Below, one piece after another: positions 12,314 through 22,265 of a DNA stretch of 64,000 bases. Each line of letters begins with the position of its first letter. Position 1 is the first letter of the stretch. The position numbers and the translations under genes were made by a program. The DNA is from Anas platyrhynchos (Eukaryota > Chordata > Aves > Anseriformes > Anatidae). The notes beneath the pieces are model-generated. The model worked only from the letters and a program-made list of their open reading frames with translations. It made no database searches and was not told the DNA's origin. Location: assembly GCF_047663525.1 (NCBI RefSeq), contig NC_092588.1, forward strand, positions 93,741,501 through 93,805,500. Reading direction: 5' to 3'.

Positions 12314-13936
12314 ATTCCCCCCTTTTCTTTTTTTTATAAACTGTTGATTTTTGCAAAACCTTTCTCTAAGGTGCAATTTGATAGACTTCTTCTTTGCTTT
12401 CCATCTCCTCACTATCTCCTTATCTGAGTAAGGTGGTAGCTCCATGGTCATTTGTTTCAATAGTGCGGTTTCAGTTAACCACTGTACTAGTCCTCTTACA
12501 CAGGGGATAATGCAGCAACCAATGGCTGTCAAAACTCCTACAACTACGATCAATGTTGCAAATATGCCTATTTTTTTTTTTATTATTATTTTATTTTTTT
12601 TTTCTGCCAATTCACTGGCAAGGGTGGTAAGCCCTTGCAATGCTCTTGTTACCGAGCCATCTGGGACACTATTGTTGGGTATAAGAGTGCAACAATGGTT
12701 GCTCAGTATTACACACACAAACACACCTACTTCCTCTGCGAGCATCATATCTAATGCTATCCTGTTTTCCCAAGCCATTTTGCTGATGGCATCTAGTTGT
12801 TCAGCGATTCCTCTCATCGCATCCTTGGTATAATTGATGAATCTCTGCTGATTATAATAGAAATAATTAATCCAATCCACATTTTTATTGATTGTTACCC
12901 ACCAGAACAGTGACTCAAACCCTGCAGCAATTTGATTTCTGGCTTTATGTTCATCTGGAACTCCTCTAGGTACCCCAATAGAATCTATATATACTCTATC
13001 ATCAAATGATATTCCTAAGCCTCTTTTACTTCTGGGTATTTGTGATGTTTCTCTTTCAAATGCCAGGGTGAAGGGTATAGCTAATTGAACAAGTGCTCAA
13101 GTGCCTTCCCAATTAGATGGTAGGGTGGACCGTAAGATCTTCCCTCCACCGTACCACCAGAGATCTGCCCTGGGGATCTCTAGTCTTGAGCAGTTTCCCA
13201 TCAAGTCCTTGGTAGCACAAGGCAAATTCTCCCAGATGCCAGGTAGCACTCACACCCTGCCGTGAGAGGCAAGCTGTATGGTTACCTATAGCTGTAGAGA
13301 ATGCAGGGGGAACCGTGATATTGTTATCATGCAAGAAACAGCAAAGAGAGACTTACAGGCCTCATTTCCCCAGGCAGTCTTTTCTTGGTACAATGCAATC
13401 ATACATCGCATCTCTTGGGAGTCTTTGGTCCACCCCCATGGGAAGGGCACTATCTGGGCAATCGGTCATCCCGAGGCACAAGCATAGCAGTAGCTACAGT
13501 TGAGACTCTGGACGGTATATTTGACCCATTCTATCCAGGCATTCACATCCCCATACCTCGTTTGAACTGACACATTTCAGAGGGCCTCCTGTTTTCTCTC
13601 CTGTTTTCTCCTTGAGTTTCTCCCTTTCTCTGATGGCAATAGAGGATTGTTTCCATACAGCTGTTCTCAATCTGGCTGTTGGGTCTCTCCCAGTTATTTG
13701 TTCTCTCTGCTCAATTGTCGTTGGGCATTTAAATCTCCACAAGCTAACACCTCACAAACATCAAACGTGACAGATTGTGGTATATAACCCTCTGTCACAG
13801 TCACCCATATTTTGATGGGGTATCCCATTTTTGCTATTATCTGGTCATGCCTTTTCCAAGTTGCCAATTGACCGAGGCCTTCTCTGAGGCCTAGAATCAC
13901 TAAAAACAAAATTAGTAATCTATTTTTCCCTGTCAT
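12221..13936 (-). pseudogene. ERV env remnant with long open transmembrane part
   Basis: The envelope glycoprotein mediates retroviral entry. The signal-peptide start is at 13,936 (MTGKNRLLILFLVILG). The surface subunit breaks by frameshift near 13,735 and again before 13,110, and a TGA at about 13,097 closes it. Beyond that one frame is open to 12,221. It has a furin-type site RSKR (13,022-13,033), a heptad-rich ectodomain, a CX6CC motif (CVILSNHCC, about 12,689-12,712) and a membrane span (about 12,490-12,570) with CCIIPCVRG. The frame crosses the polypurine tract and ends inside the 3' LTR. CX6CC marks gamma-type envelopes. The clade is unassigned. The broken surface part means no functional envelope. 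Confidence 0.85.
12314..12339 (-). other. ERV polypurine tract
   Basis: The minus strand has an A-rich run then AAAAGAAAAGGGGGGAAT directly before the 3' LTR, the primer for plus-strand DNA synthesis. It also lies within the open transmembrane frame. Confidence 0.9.
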
Positions 13937-14519
13937 TATTTTTAAACCTTAGGTTTCCAAATAATTATCAATACAAAGAATAAGATGTACACTACTACTA
14001 TAACAACCCCCCCTTGGGAGCACTGCAATTCACTATAGGTCTGTTCTTTCTCTCAATCACAAGTCACAGTCGTTAGTTACCTGTGAAAATAAAAGGTTAG
14101 TTTACAATTGTAAGCTCTTATCCTGCTCAGAGTCCACTATGAGATTTTTCTCTTCAATTTCAACTTCCAACAAGTCTTTCGTAGGAACAGCTTCCCAGGT
14201 ACTAGCGTCGACGGATGCCTTCACTCGAGTATAGTGAGTCCAACCTTTTCCGCAGTTCTTATGGCTGTTTCAGTGGTTAGTAATTGTCCTTCCCATTCAG
14301 GCCGGAGTTGACTCTTTCCAGGTCCGAATCAGGACCTGGTTTCCTGGGTGATGGTGGTGAATGGGGAATTCCAAAGGTGGGGTTTGAGCCAACAACCCAC
14401 AGGTCCTGAGAAATGACAAAGAAGAGGACAACCCCAGAATACAGTTCTTAAGAAAACTCTCTTGTTTTGAATTGTGGTATCTCATCCCTTCTGCCCAGAT
14501 AGGGCAATCTGAACAGCAT

Positions 14520-15800
14520 CTCATATGGTAAAATTCCTGTATCCTTTCTTGGTGCTGTTTAAACCTGTAGGAGTAAGCATTTTACCCAAGGAAGTTGGGT
14601 TTCTAACACTAGTTTAGTTAATTGCTTCTTTAATGTCTGATTCATTCGCTCCACCTTCCCAGAAGAGGAGGGGTGCCAGGGGCTGTGAAAATCCCACTCA
14701 ATCTCTAAGGCCTGCTTTAACCCTTGCAGTAAAGCTTTACGCCCATCCAGTCACGTGGTCAATTAGGACAAACAAGTAACTCAGTAAAATTTACCTGTAT
14801 GCTTTGGAAAGGTCAAATCCCTGGCTCCCGTCCCCCTCTAGATGGGTTACAGAAGACCTTTTTATTAAGAAGACCTTTTAAGAAGACCTTTTGACATATA
14901 GTACATCCTCTGCATATGTGCTTCGCTAAAGTGTATATTTCTATACATACATACTGTTTTAGCACAACATCACACGTTGCTTGCACCTCCCAATGACTCT
15001 TTTGATGTAAAACAGTTAATATTTGCCTCATTAACACTTTATTCAGCATTTCTCTCCCATTAGGGAGTATCCATTTTCCTTCAGACTTCATGGCTCCTGA
15101 TTTCTTAAAAAAAATCTTTCTTTTAAAACTTTTTAGTTCTTTCTTAATTTTCAACAATTCTTTGAATCCTCTCTGCATTTATTCTTTGTTTTCCTTCAGA
15201 CATTAGATGCCTTAAATACCTGACTTCTCTTTCTCCATATTGTAATTTATTTATTTTTTTTAATACTCCCAAGCCCTGCTTTCCCAGAAAGTTGAATAGC
15301 TTGTTAGTAGCTTTCTTCACAACTCTTTTCTCCTGTCCTGACAATAGAAAACGATCCATATATTTGTTAACATTAATACCGCCTTGGGAGGTTGTAATTG
15401 CTCCAAAATCTTTTTTTTTTTTTTTTTTTAGAACTTAACCAAATAGATAGGTGGCCCAGTAAACCCTTGGGGTAAAATTGTCCACCTATATTGTTGCTTC
15501 CGCCCCCATTTCAGGGTCTTTCCAGTCAGAGGTGAATATACATGTATGTTTGCTCTCAGGGCCTGAGAGCACTCCATTAATAACACTGTTATTCCAGTCT
15601 AACAATTTACTATTTGAATGCCCAATTTAATCATTAAATCCCTTCTCAACAAGTTAGTCCCTGCCTTGGGTACATACAATAATTACCCAGTGATCATTTT
15701 ATCCCCTGGTCTCAGGTTGGTATCCCCCAAAAGTGGCACTGTTATTCCAGCCCCTTCTACCCCCATCACTTTTTAGGGTTTCATTAGTTAATTTAATCCC
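14520..15800 (-). pseudogene. ERV pol remnant (protease, RT, integrase pieces)
   Basis: In order on the minus strand: the protease C-terminal half with the LL(R)RDLMIKLG motif (15,606-15,660); a short RT piece with LPQGF-like text (about 15,430-15,480, read in broken frames); the RT catalytic loop reading YMDR instead of YMDD/YVDD (15,351-15,362); an RT thumb-like piece (15,170-15,340); the integrase zinc-binding domain (His-His then CRGCTIC, about 14,880-15,020); and the integrase core end with HPSSSGKVERMNQ (about 14,640-14,680). Most RT fingers, all RNase H and the first two integrase catalytic aspartates are missing, so the loss is by deletion as well as point change. No activity is possible. 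Confidence 0.85.
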
Positions 15801-15840
15801 TGATGCTTTACAAGTCAGTAATGACCTAGCTGTTCCCCAG

Positions 15841-16256
15841 TGTATTGGGTTTGATGGCAAGGTTCGGGGGCTGTGAGTGGGGGGGGGGTAGGAAACTGCA
15901 GTGGCAGCCCCCGTGAGAAAAACCCAGAAGCCTCCCCGTGGCAGGTAAGAGACAATTTCATCTGGCCCCTAAGGGGCTCACTGCCGCCCAGAGCCAAGCC
16001 ATGAGCAATACAGTCCGTGCATCTGTGAGAGCACATCCACGAAAACAAACAAACAAAGAAACAAACAAAAGCCTGCTGCTCAACAGCAGTTGGGAGAGCG
16101 AGAAACCCCCCCGCAGACACCAAAGTCAGTGCAGAAGGAGGGGGAGGAGGCGCTCCAGGCGCTGGAGCCGAAGCCCCCCTGTGGCCGCCGGAGAGGCCCC
16201 TGGTGGAGCAGGCAGTTCCCCCCCACCGTCCCCCTCCCCGATGTTTGGGAAACTGA
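15841..16256. mobile_element. Solo or truncated LTR-like block inside the ERV
   Basis: GC-rich sequence, unlike the AT-rich gag and pol around it, begins TGTATTGGGTTTGATGGCAAGG. It carries text (gtgagaa...cagaagcctccccgtg) that I associate with a common avian ERV-L-type LTR family. It lies between nucleocapsid and protease and has no retroviral reading frame. I found no clear target duplication, and the right edge is uncertain. It may instead be a substituted segment picked up by recombination. Confidence 0.45.
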
Positions 16257-16573
16257 CCAAACACCACAGCAAATATGCAAATATTCCAAAACTTCTAGAC
16301 TGTTACTTAGATAATGCCTACATCCCCTTTCCCTGCTCATTCAACTTCAAACAGCTCTGTCAAATATTACATGCCACACCTTTAACCCCTTCAGCAACCC
16401 TTTTAACACTTCCTTTATCTTTCTCCAGCCTGTACTTTTCTAATACCAGCACCAAAGGCTCAGTCTGGGTCCAACTTAATTCCATACCTTTTCCCTCCAA
16501 GATAAACAACATATCAATATAGCATATTTCATCCCATTTTCCTTCTTTCCTCCTTCTTCCACTCCAGATATTC

Positions 16574-17720
16574 CTATTCGAAGTGGCCAGCCTGGCCACA
16601 CTTAAAACATCTTATCAAAGCCTGTCCCTGATAGGACTCAGGCCACAACACAGGCAGCCTTCTTTGCCTGCCATTCCTTCATCTCTCTTCCTCTCCTTTC
16701 CATCCTGGCCCTAACTCCCCCTGAAGATTTTCTTCCTCTTTCTCCGACCCTCTGCCTCACTACCCGCTGCACTGTCAATACCATTAGTTTCACATTTTTT
16801 TTTTTTTTTTTTTTTTTTTTTCCTTCTTATCTCCCCTCTGGACACACACCTCCAGGGCCTCCCGCAGGAGGGTCCCCCAGTGACTGTTCACTACATCCCC
16901 CCACCTTCTGAAGCATTTTCTGCGTATTTTGCCAGGCTTTAATCACACAATGAACTTTCAAGAGCCCTTGGGATACTGGGTCCTCAGGTCTCATCCCCAA
17001 GTACTTTCTCATTCTGACCCCAAGTCTCTCATATGATTTCTGTGTTGCACACTATTATTATTCCAGCCAGGATTGGCAAGTGGGTATTTCTGCCCTGCTG
17101 GTATTACCCCTGGTCCTGGAGGATGAGCTCTTTCCCATTCTTGTATAGCAGCTCTCCTCCTGATCATTCCCATTTCTTTCCCTGTAAACAACATACTTAT
17201 AGACATAATTCCCTCCCCCAAGAGTATAAATCAGGTCGTAGGAACTGGTCTAATTGTTCAACTAGGCTGTTGGGGTCCTCAAATAAAGACTTCCTCTCCT
17301 TCTTAAAAGTCCTAACCTCTCTGCTGGTAAGGAGGAGGGGGTAGTTCACCTTAGAGGATACACAGTTAGTGTTAGTACTGTTAGTATCAGGGAAGGCAAA
17401 ATTCTCAATATCTCTTCTACCTTGTTTTAATTCTTGCCGGAGCCTAGGGTACAATCCTTCTTTAGGGACAGTGTTAATTACAGTCCCTGTCTCCCTTCCC
17501 GGAGTGACTGCTGCTGCCAACAGTTCAATATTAAGATTATAGGGAGCATAACTTGGCTCCTTCTCTAAAAAAAGGAATCTTCTTGTTTACACATAAATTT
17601 AAAGCCTGAATTTTCATCAGACCCGTATTTTGGCCAAAATACTGCTGTTTCCTTAATTTGTTCTTTTGTCCAGACTGATACACAATATTTAACCTTTTTA
17701 AAATTATTTTTCTTTTACAA
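16574..17720 (-). pseudogene. ERV gag remnant (matrix, capsid, nucleocapsid)
   Basis: The Gag polyprotein forms the retroviral particle. Matrix-like text lies at about 17,520-17,700 (WTKEQIKETAVFWPKYG). Capsid lies at about 17,010-17,520, including NYPLLLTSREVRTFKKE, LVEQLDQFLRPDLYSWG and, in the next frame, MIRRRAAIQEWERAHPPGPG. This matches the gammaretroviral Gag_p30 pattern. A nucleocapsid zinc knuckle starts CFKCGQAGHFE (16,577-16,609), but a TAG follows and the last cysteine is missing. At least two frame changes (near 17,200 and 17,010), a poly-T run at 16,795-16,821 and the stop destroy the frame. Confidence 0.85.
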
Positions 17721-17810
17721 TCCCTCTAATTTTGGGATTATGTTTCCAATTTCTTATCATTCTTCAGGAAGAACTATTAGTAGGCACTCCCCCAGGGATA
17801 TCTCCCTGTC

Positions 17811-18241
17811 CCCTGGAACTCATATTTTCCCATTTTTCCTAACCCTCGCCAGTATGTGCTACAGAAATTTCCCTTCTGCAGTGTACCACACACCAACGTA
17901 CTGAAAAATGGGGGTGTACTGCCAAGCACTTCCCCGTGCAAGCGTTACCGCACACCTATGAGTTTACCAGATTCCCTGGAACTCGTACTTCCCATCTTTC
18001 CTAACCCTCGCCAGTATGTGCTACAGAAATTTCCCTTCTGCAGTTTACCACACACTAACGTACTGAAAGATGGGGGTGTACCGCCAAGCACTTCCCCGTG
18101 CCAGCGTTACCGCACACCTGAGTTGACCAGATTCCCTGGTGTACTTCCAAGCACTTCCCCGTGCAAGGATTACCGTACACCAGATTCCCCTGGTGTAGTG
18201 CCAGCACTTCCCCGTGCAAGGGCTTACCATACACCAGATAC
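17811..18241 (-). repeat. Tandem repeats in the ERV leader
   Basis: Two direct copies of about 160 bases (17,811-17,973 and 17,974-18,133) followed by two short copies of about 54 bases (18,134-18,187 and 18,188-18,241). The short copies keep only the block around cacttccccgtgcaag. The array lies between the primer binding site and gag, where packaging signals and internal ribosome entry elements sit in gammaretroviruses. Any such role here is inference. Confidence 0.85.
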
Positions 18242-18273
18242 CCGACCCCCAAGGCAATACTTAATATTTCTTA

Positions 18274-18275
18274 CC
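18274..18275 (-). promoter_or_regulatory. Candidate ERV splice donor
   Basis: CAAG|GTAAGA on the minus strand about 220 bases after the primer binding site, where the donor for spliced env mRNA is expected. It is a strong consensus match; no experimental support is visible. Confidence 0.45.
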
Positions 18276-18492
18276 TTGGTCTGTGCACAGAGTTACCGGA
18301 TCGATTCTTAAAAACCCGGAGTGCCTACCTTCTTCCTTTCCCCACTACTTCACGGATCCTGCCTCTTTAACCAGTCTCGGGCCCTCTGTCAGCTTTCTGC
18401 AGAACCGCCACTGTCGATGCACAGGACCACTGAAATCAGCGGGGCATGCCTTCCTGCTGCTGCGGCGGTGGGGCTCCCCAGTAGGTGACTGG

Positions 18493-18510
18493 ATCCCGGA
18501 CGAGCCCCCA
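18493..18510 (-). other. ERV primer binding site, tRNA-Pro
   Basis: The minus strand reads TGGGGGCTCGTCCGGGAT, complementary to the 3' end of tRNA-Pro, starting three bases inside the 5' LTR. This is the primer used by many gammaretroviruses. It is perfectly preserved although the coding regions are not. Confidence 0.95.
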
Positions 18511-18513
18511 AAT

Positions 18514-18990
18514 TGTGAGAAACACTCCGTAGCCAATAACTTAGGCTCAGGCGAGGATCTCAGTGAAGTAGTAATTTATTCGCGATTGCAATGGCGGGCG
18601 CCCCACAAGCAGGAGAGAGCGCATCTACTAGTTCCAAAACACAGTTTATATACCTTTTGATGGCAGGACCCTCCCCTGTTTCCCCACTGAGTGGGTAATC
18701 CAGGTTCACAATCTATCTGATGCTTCACAAACAATGCATAGTCTTCAGTTGCCGGCCTGTTAAATTTCAAATTTCTTTTGACATTTTTACTGCTTGAAGT
18801 GGTAATGTTTCTTCACTTATCTGACTTGACTTGGCACCGTGATTTTCACCTAATTGTCCTAAGGAGACTGGTTGTCTGCATTTTACAAGGTCGCCTGCTA
18901 AACTTTCTTATCACTGTAAGCATATCTCAGTACCACATTCCCTCCTTCTAAACAATGTAACTCTGCAAAAACAACATTTCTATTCCCACA
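18514..18990 (-). repeat. ERV 5' LTR (477 bp)
   Basis: Second LTR copy with the same ends and length. Its TATA box is at 18,646-18,652 and its AATAAA at 18,575-18,580. In the minus orientation this is the promoter-bearing LTR. It reads away from the 3' part of CR1-A and into the provirus. Confidence 0.95.
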
Positions 18991-20519
18991 ATGGGTCCAG
19001 ATGGGATTCATTCCAGGATGCTTAGAGAGCTGGCTGATGTCATCGCGGGACCTCTCTCAATTATTTTTCAGTGATCTTGGGAATCTGGAGAGGTCCCAGT
19101 AGACTGGAAGCTGGGAAATGTTGTGCCAATTTTCAAGAAGGGTAAGAAAGAAGACCCTGGCAATTGTAGGCCTGTCAGTCTCATGTCAGTGCCTGGTAAA
19201 ATTATGGAGAAGATGATCCTTGAAGTTACTGAGGTGCACCTGGGGGACAGTGCAGTCATTGGTCCCAGCCAACATGGGTTCATGAGGGGTAGGTCCTGCC
19301 TAACAAATTTGATTTCCTTCTATGACAAGATCACCCATCTAGTTGACCAAGGGAAACCAGCTGATGTGATCTTTTTGGACTTCAGCAAGGCTTTTGACAG
19401 TTTCCCATAGGATCCTACTGGACAAAATGTCCAGCAACTTAACAAAAACATCATATGATGGGTGAGCAATTGGCTGATGGGCAGGGCTCAAAGAGTTCTG
19501 GTTAATGGGGCCACATCTGGCTGGTGGATGGTCACTAGTAGGGTACCTCAAGGCTCCATTTTAGGGCCAGTCCTCTTCAATGTCTTTATCAATGATTTGG
19601 ATGTAGGACTGGAAGGTGTTTTGGGCAAATTTACTGACAACACCAAACTTGGAGGAGTTGTGGACTCTGGTGAGTGTGGAAAGGCCTTGCAGAGAGTCCT
19701 GGACAGATTGGAGAGCTGGGCGATCACCAACCAGATGAAGTTTAACAAGAGCAAGTGCTGGGTCCTGCACCTGGGACAGGGCAACCCTGGCTATATGTAC
19801 AGACTGGGCGATGAGACGCTGGAGAGCAGCCCTGCAGAGAGGGATCTGGGGGTTGTGGTTGACAGCAAGTTGAATATGAGCCAGCAGTGTGGCCTGGCAG
19901 CCAGGAGGGCCAACTGTATCCTGGGGCGCATCAAGTACAGCATTGCTAGTTGGTCGAGGAATGTGATTGTCCCGCTCTACTCTGCGCTGGTGCTGCCTCA
20001 CCGCGAGTACTGTGTGCAGTTCTGGGCACCACAGTACAAGAAGGACATTAAACTGTTGGGGAGTGTCCAGAGGAGGGCGATGAAGATGGTGAAAGGCCTA
20101 GAGGGAAAGACGGATGAGAAGCAGCTGAGGGCACTGGGCCTGTTCAGCCTGGAGAAGAGGAGGCTGAAGGGGGACCTCATTGCTGTCTACAACTTCCTCG
20201 CGAGGGGGAGTGGAGAGGCAGGTGATCTATTCTCTGTAAACACTAGTGATAGGACCCACGGGAATGGTGTTAAGCTGAGGCAGGGGAAGTTCAGGCTGGA
20301 CATCAGGAAGAGGTTCTTCACCGAGAGGGTGGTTGCACACTGGAACAGGCTCCCCAGGGAAGTGGTCACTGCACCGAGCCTTCCTGAATTTAAAAAGCGA
20401 TTGGACTGTGCACTTAGTCACATGGTCTAAACTTTTGGGCAGACCTGTGTGGTGCCAGGAGTTGGACTTGATGATCCTTATGGGTCCCTTCCAACTAGGG
20501 ATATTCTATGATTCTATGA
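18991..20519 (+). mobile_element. CR1 LINE copy A, 3' part (reverse transcriptase to tail)
   Basis: Continuation of the CR1 split by the ERV. Deleting the provirus and one ATGG copy rejoins the usual CR1 text without a gap. It encodes the reverse transcriptase in two frames: 19,123-19,410, ending at DFSKAFDSFP with a frameshift, and 19,462-20,430. The catalytic YADD position reads FTDN, so the enzyme is dead. The copy ends in the CR1 3' octamer repeat (attctatg twice) at about 20,503-20,519, with no poly(A). Confidence 0.9.
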
Positions 20520-20526
20520 ACCATGT

Positions 20527-22265
20527 AAACAGCAAAAGGAAGACTAGGGATACTGTGGATCACTTGCTGAAGGGGGGGGTCTCCTGGTAATGGGAGATGC
20601 CGAGAAGGCGGAGATACTGAATGCTTTCTTTGCTTTGGTCTTTGCTTCAATAACTCCTGCCTGGGACTCCTCGACCCTGGAGGGAGAAGAAAGTCTGGGA
20701 AGTAGAAATCTCCCCCCTTGTTGACAAGGGAGTGGTTCGGGAGGGTCTGAGTGGGCTAAACGCACATAAATCCATGGCTCCCGATGAGATGCATCCACGT
20801 GTGCTAAGGGAATTGACAGAGGTGATTGCCGAACCGCTATCATCTTTGAAAGGTCCTGGAGAACAGGAGAGGTGCCTGAAGATTGGAGGATAGCCAATGT
20901 CACTCCGGTCTTCAAGAAGGGCAAGAAGGAGGATCCGGCCAGTCAGTCTCACCTCTGCCCCTGGAAAAGCTTGTTCTGGATGCCATCTCCAAGCAATTGG
21001 AAGAGAAGAAGGTTATAAGGAGTAGTCAGCATGGATTTACCAAGGGGAAGTCCTGCTTGACCAACCTTGTTGCCTTCTATGATGGCATCACCAGCTGGGT
21101 GGATGAGGGGAGAGTAGTGGATGTCATCTACCATGACTTTAGCAAGGCTTTTGATACTGTCTCCCAGGACATCCTGATAGCAAAGCTGAGAAGGAGTGGG
21201 ATACATGAGTGGACAGTAAGGTGGGTTGAGAATTGGCTGACTGGCCAAGCTCAGAGGGTGGTGATCGGTGGAGCAGAGTCTGGCTGGAGGCCTGTGACTA
21301 GCGGTGTTCCCCAGGGGTCAGTGCTGGGTCCAGTCTTGTTTGACATCTTCATCAACGACCTTGATGAGGGAATAGTGTCCACCCTCAATAAGTACGCCAA
21401 CGATACAAAGCTGGGAGGAGTGGCTGACACGCCAGAAGGCTGTGCTGCCATTCAGCGAGACCTGGACCGGCTGGAGAGATGGGCAGGAAGAAACCAAATG
21501 AGGTTTAATAAGAGCAAGAGTAGAGGCCTGCATCTGGGAAGGAACAACCACATGTATCAGTACAGGCTGGGGGATGACCTGCTGGAGAGTTCTGAGGAGA
21601 AGGACCTGGAGGGTCCTGGTGGGTGACAGGCTGACCATGAGCCAGCAGTGTGCCCTGGTGGCCAAAAGGGCTAATGGGATCCTGGCGTGCATTAAAAGGA
21701 GTGCGGCCAGCAGGTCAAGGGAGGTGATCCTCCCCCTCTACTCTGCCCAGGTCAGGCCTCACCTGGAGTACTGTGTCAAGTTCTGGGCACCCCAGTACAA
21801 AAAAGACAGCGATCTCCTGGAAAGAGTCCAGCGGAGGGCCACAAAGATGATACGGGGCCTGGAACATCTTCCTTATAAGGAAAGGCTGAGACACCTGGGT
21901 CTGTTCAGGCTTGAGAAAAGAAGACAGAGGGGATCTCATCAATGTGTATAAATACCTGAGGTGTGGGGGACTGAGGGATTTGGCCAACCTTTTTTCAGTG
22001 GTTTGTGGGGACAGGACAAGGGGCAATGGCCACAAAATGGGTCACAGGAAGTTCCGCACCAACATGCGAAAGAATTTCTTCATGCGAGTGTGACGGAGCA
22101 CTGGAACAGGCTGCCCAGGGAGGTTGTGGAGTCTCCTTCTGTGGAGATATTCAAGGCCCGTCTGGATGCCTACCTGTGCAGCCTGCTCTAAGGAACTTGC
22201 TTTGGCAGGGGGGTTGGACCTAATGATCTTTCGAGGTCTCTTCCAACCCTTTCAATTCTGTGATT
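20527..22265 (+). mobile_element. CR1 LINE copy B, 5'-truncated
   Basis: It starts inside ORF2, just after the endonuclease (aaaaggaagactaggg), and runs to a CR1 tail (caattctgtgatttt). The reverse transcriptase is readable at 20,883-21,626, with [25 protein letters not shown] and [13 protein letters not shown]. The catalytic YADD reads YAND and there are frameshifts before 20,900 and near 21,600. The C-terminal part continues at 21,574-21,951 and onward in another frame. It sits head to tail with CR1-A, seven bases after its tail. Confidence 0.88.

Larger units (their letters stand above)
11837..18990 (-). mobile_element. Class I (gammaretrovirus-like) endogenous retrovirus, defective provirus
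   Basis: A complete provirus outline on the minus strand: 5' LTR 18,514-18,990, tRNA-Pro primer binding site, leader with tandem repeats, gag, pol and env remnants, polypurine tract, and 3' LTR 11,837-12,313. The flanking 4-bp duplication is ATGG (11,833-11,836 and 18,991-18,994). A tRNA-Pro primer and a 4-bp duplication fit class I elements. By eye the two LTRs are the same over all 477 bases, so the insertion is recent, yet every internal gene is broken: frameshifts in gag and env, and deletions of most of RT, RNase H and the integrase centre. The provirus lies antisense inside CR1 copy A. Confidence 0.93.

Noticed and set aside
17811-18241. Possible CRISPR-like array
   Set aside because: Eukaryotic DNA. 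The units are contiguous direct repeats without unique spacers and lie in a retroviral leader.
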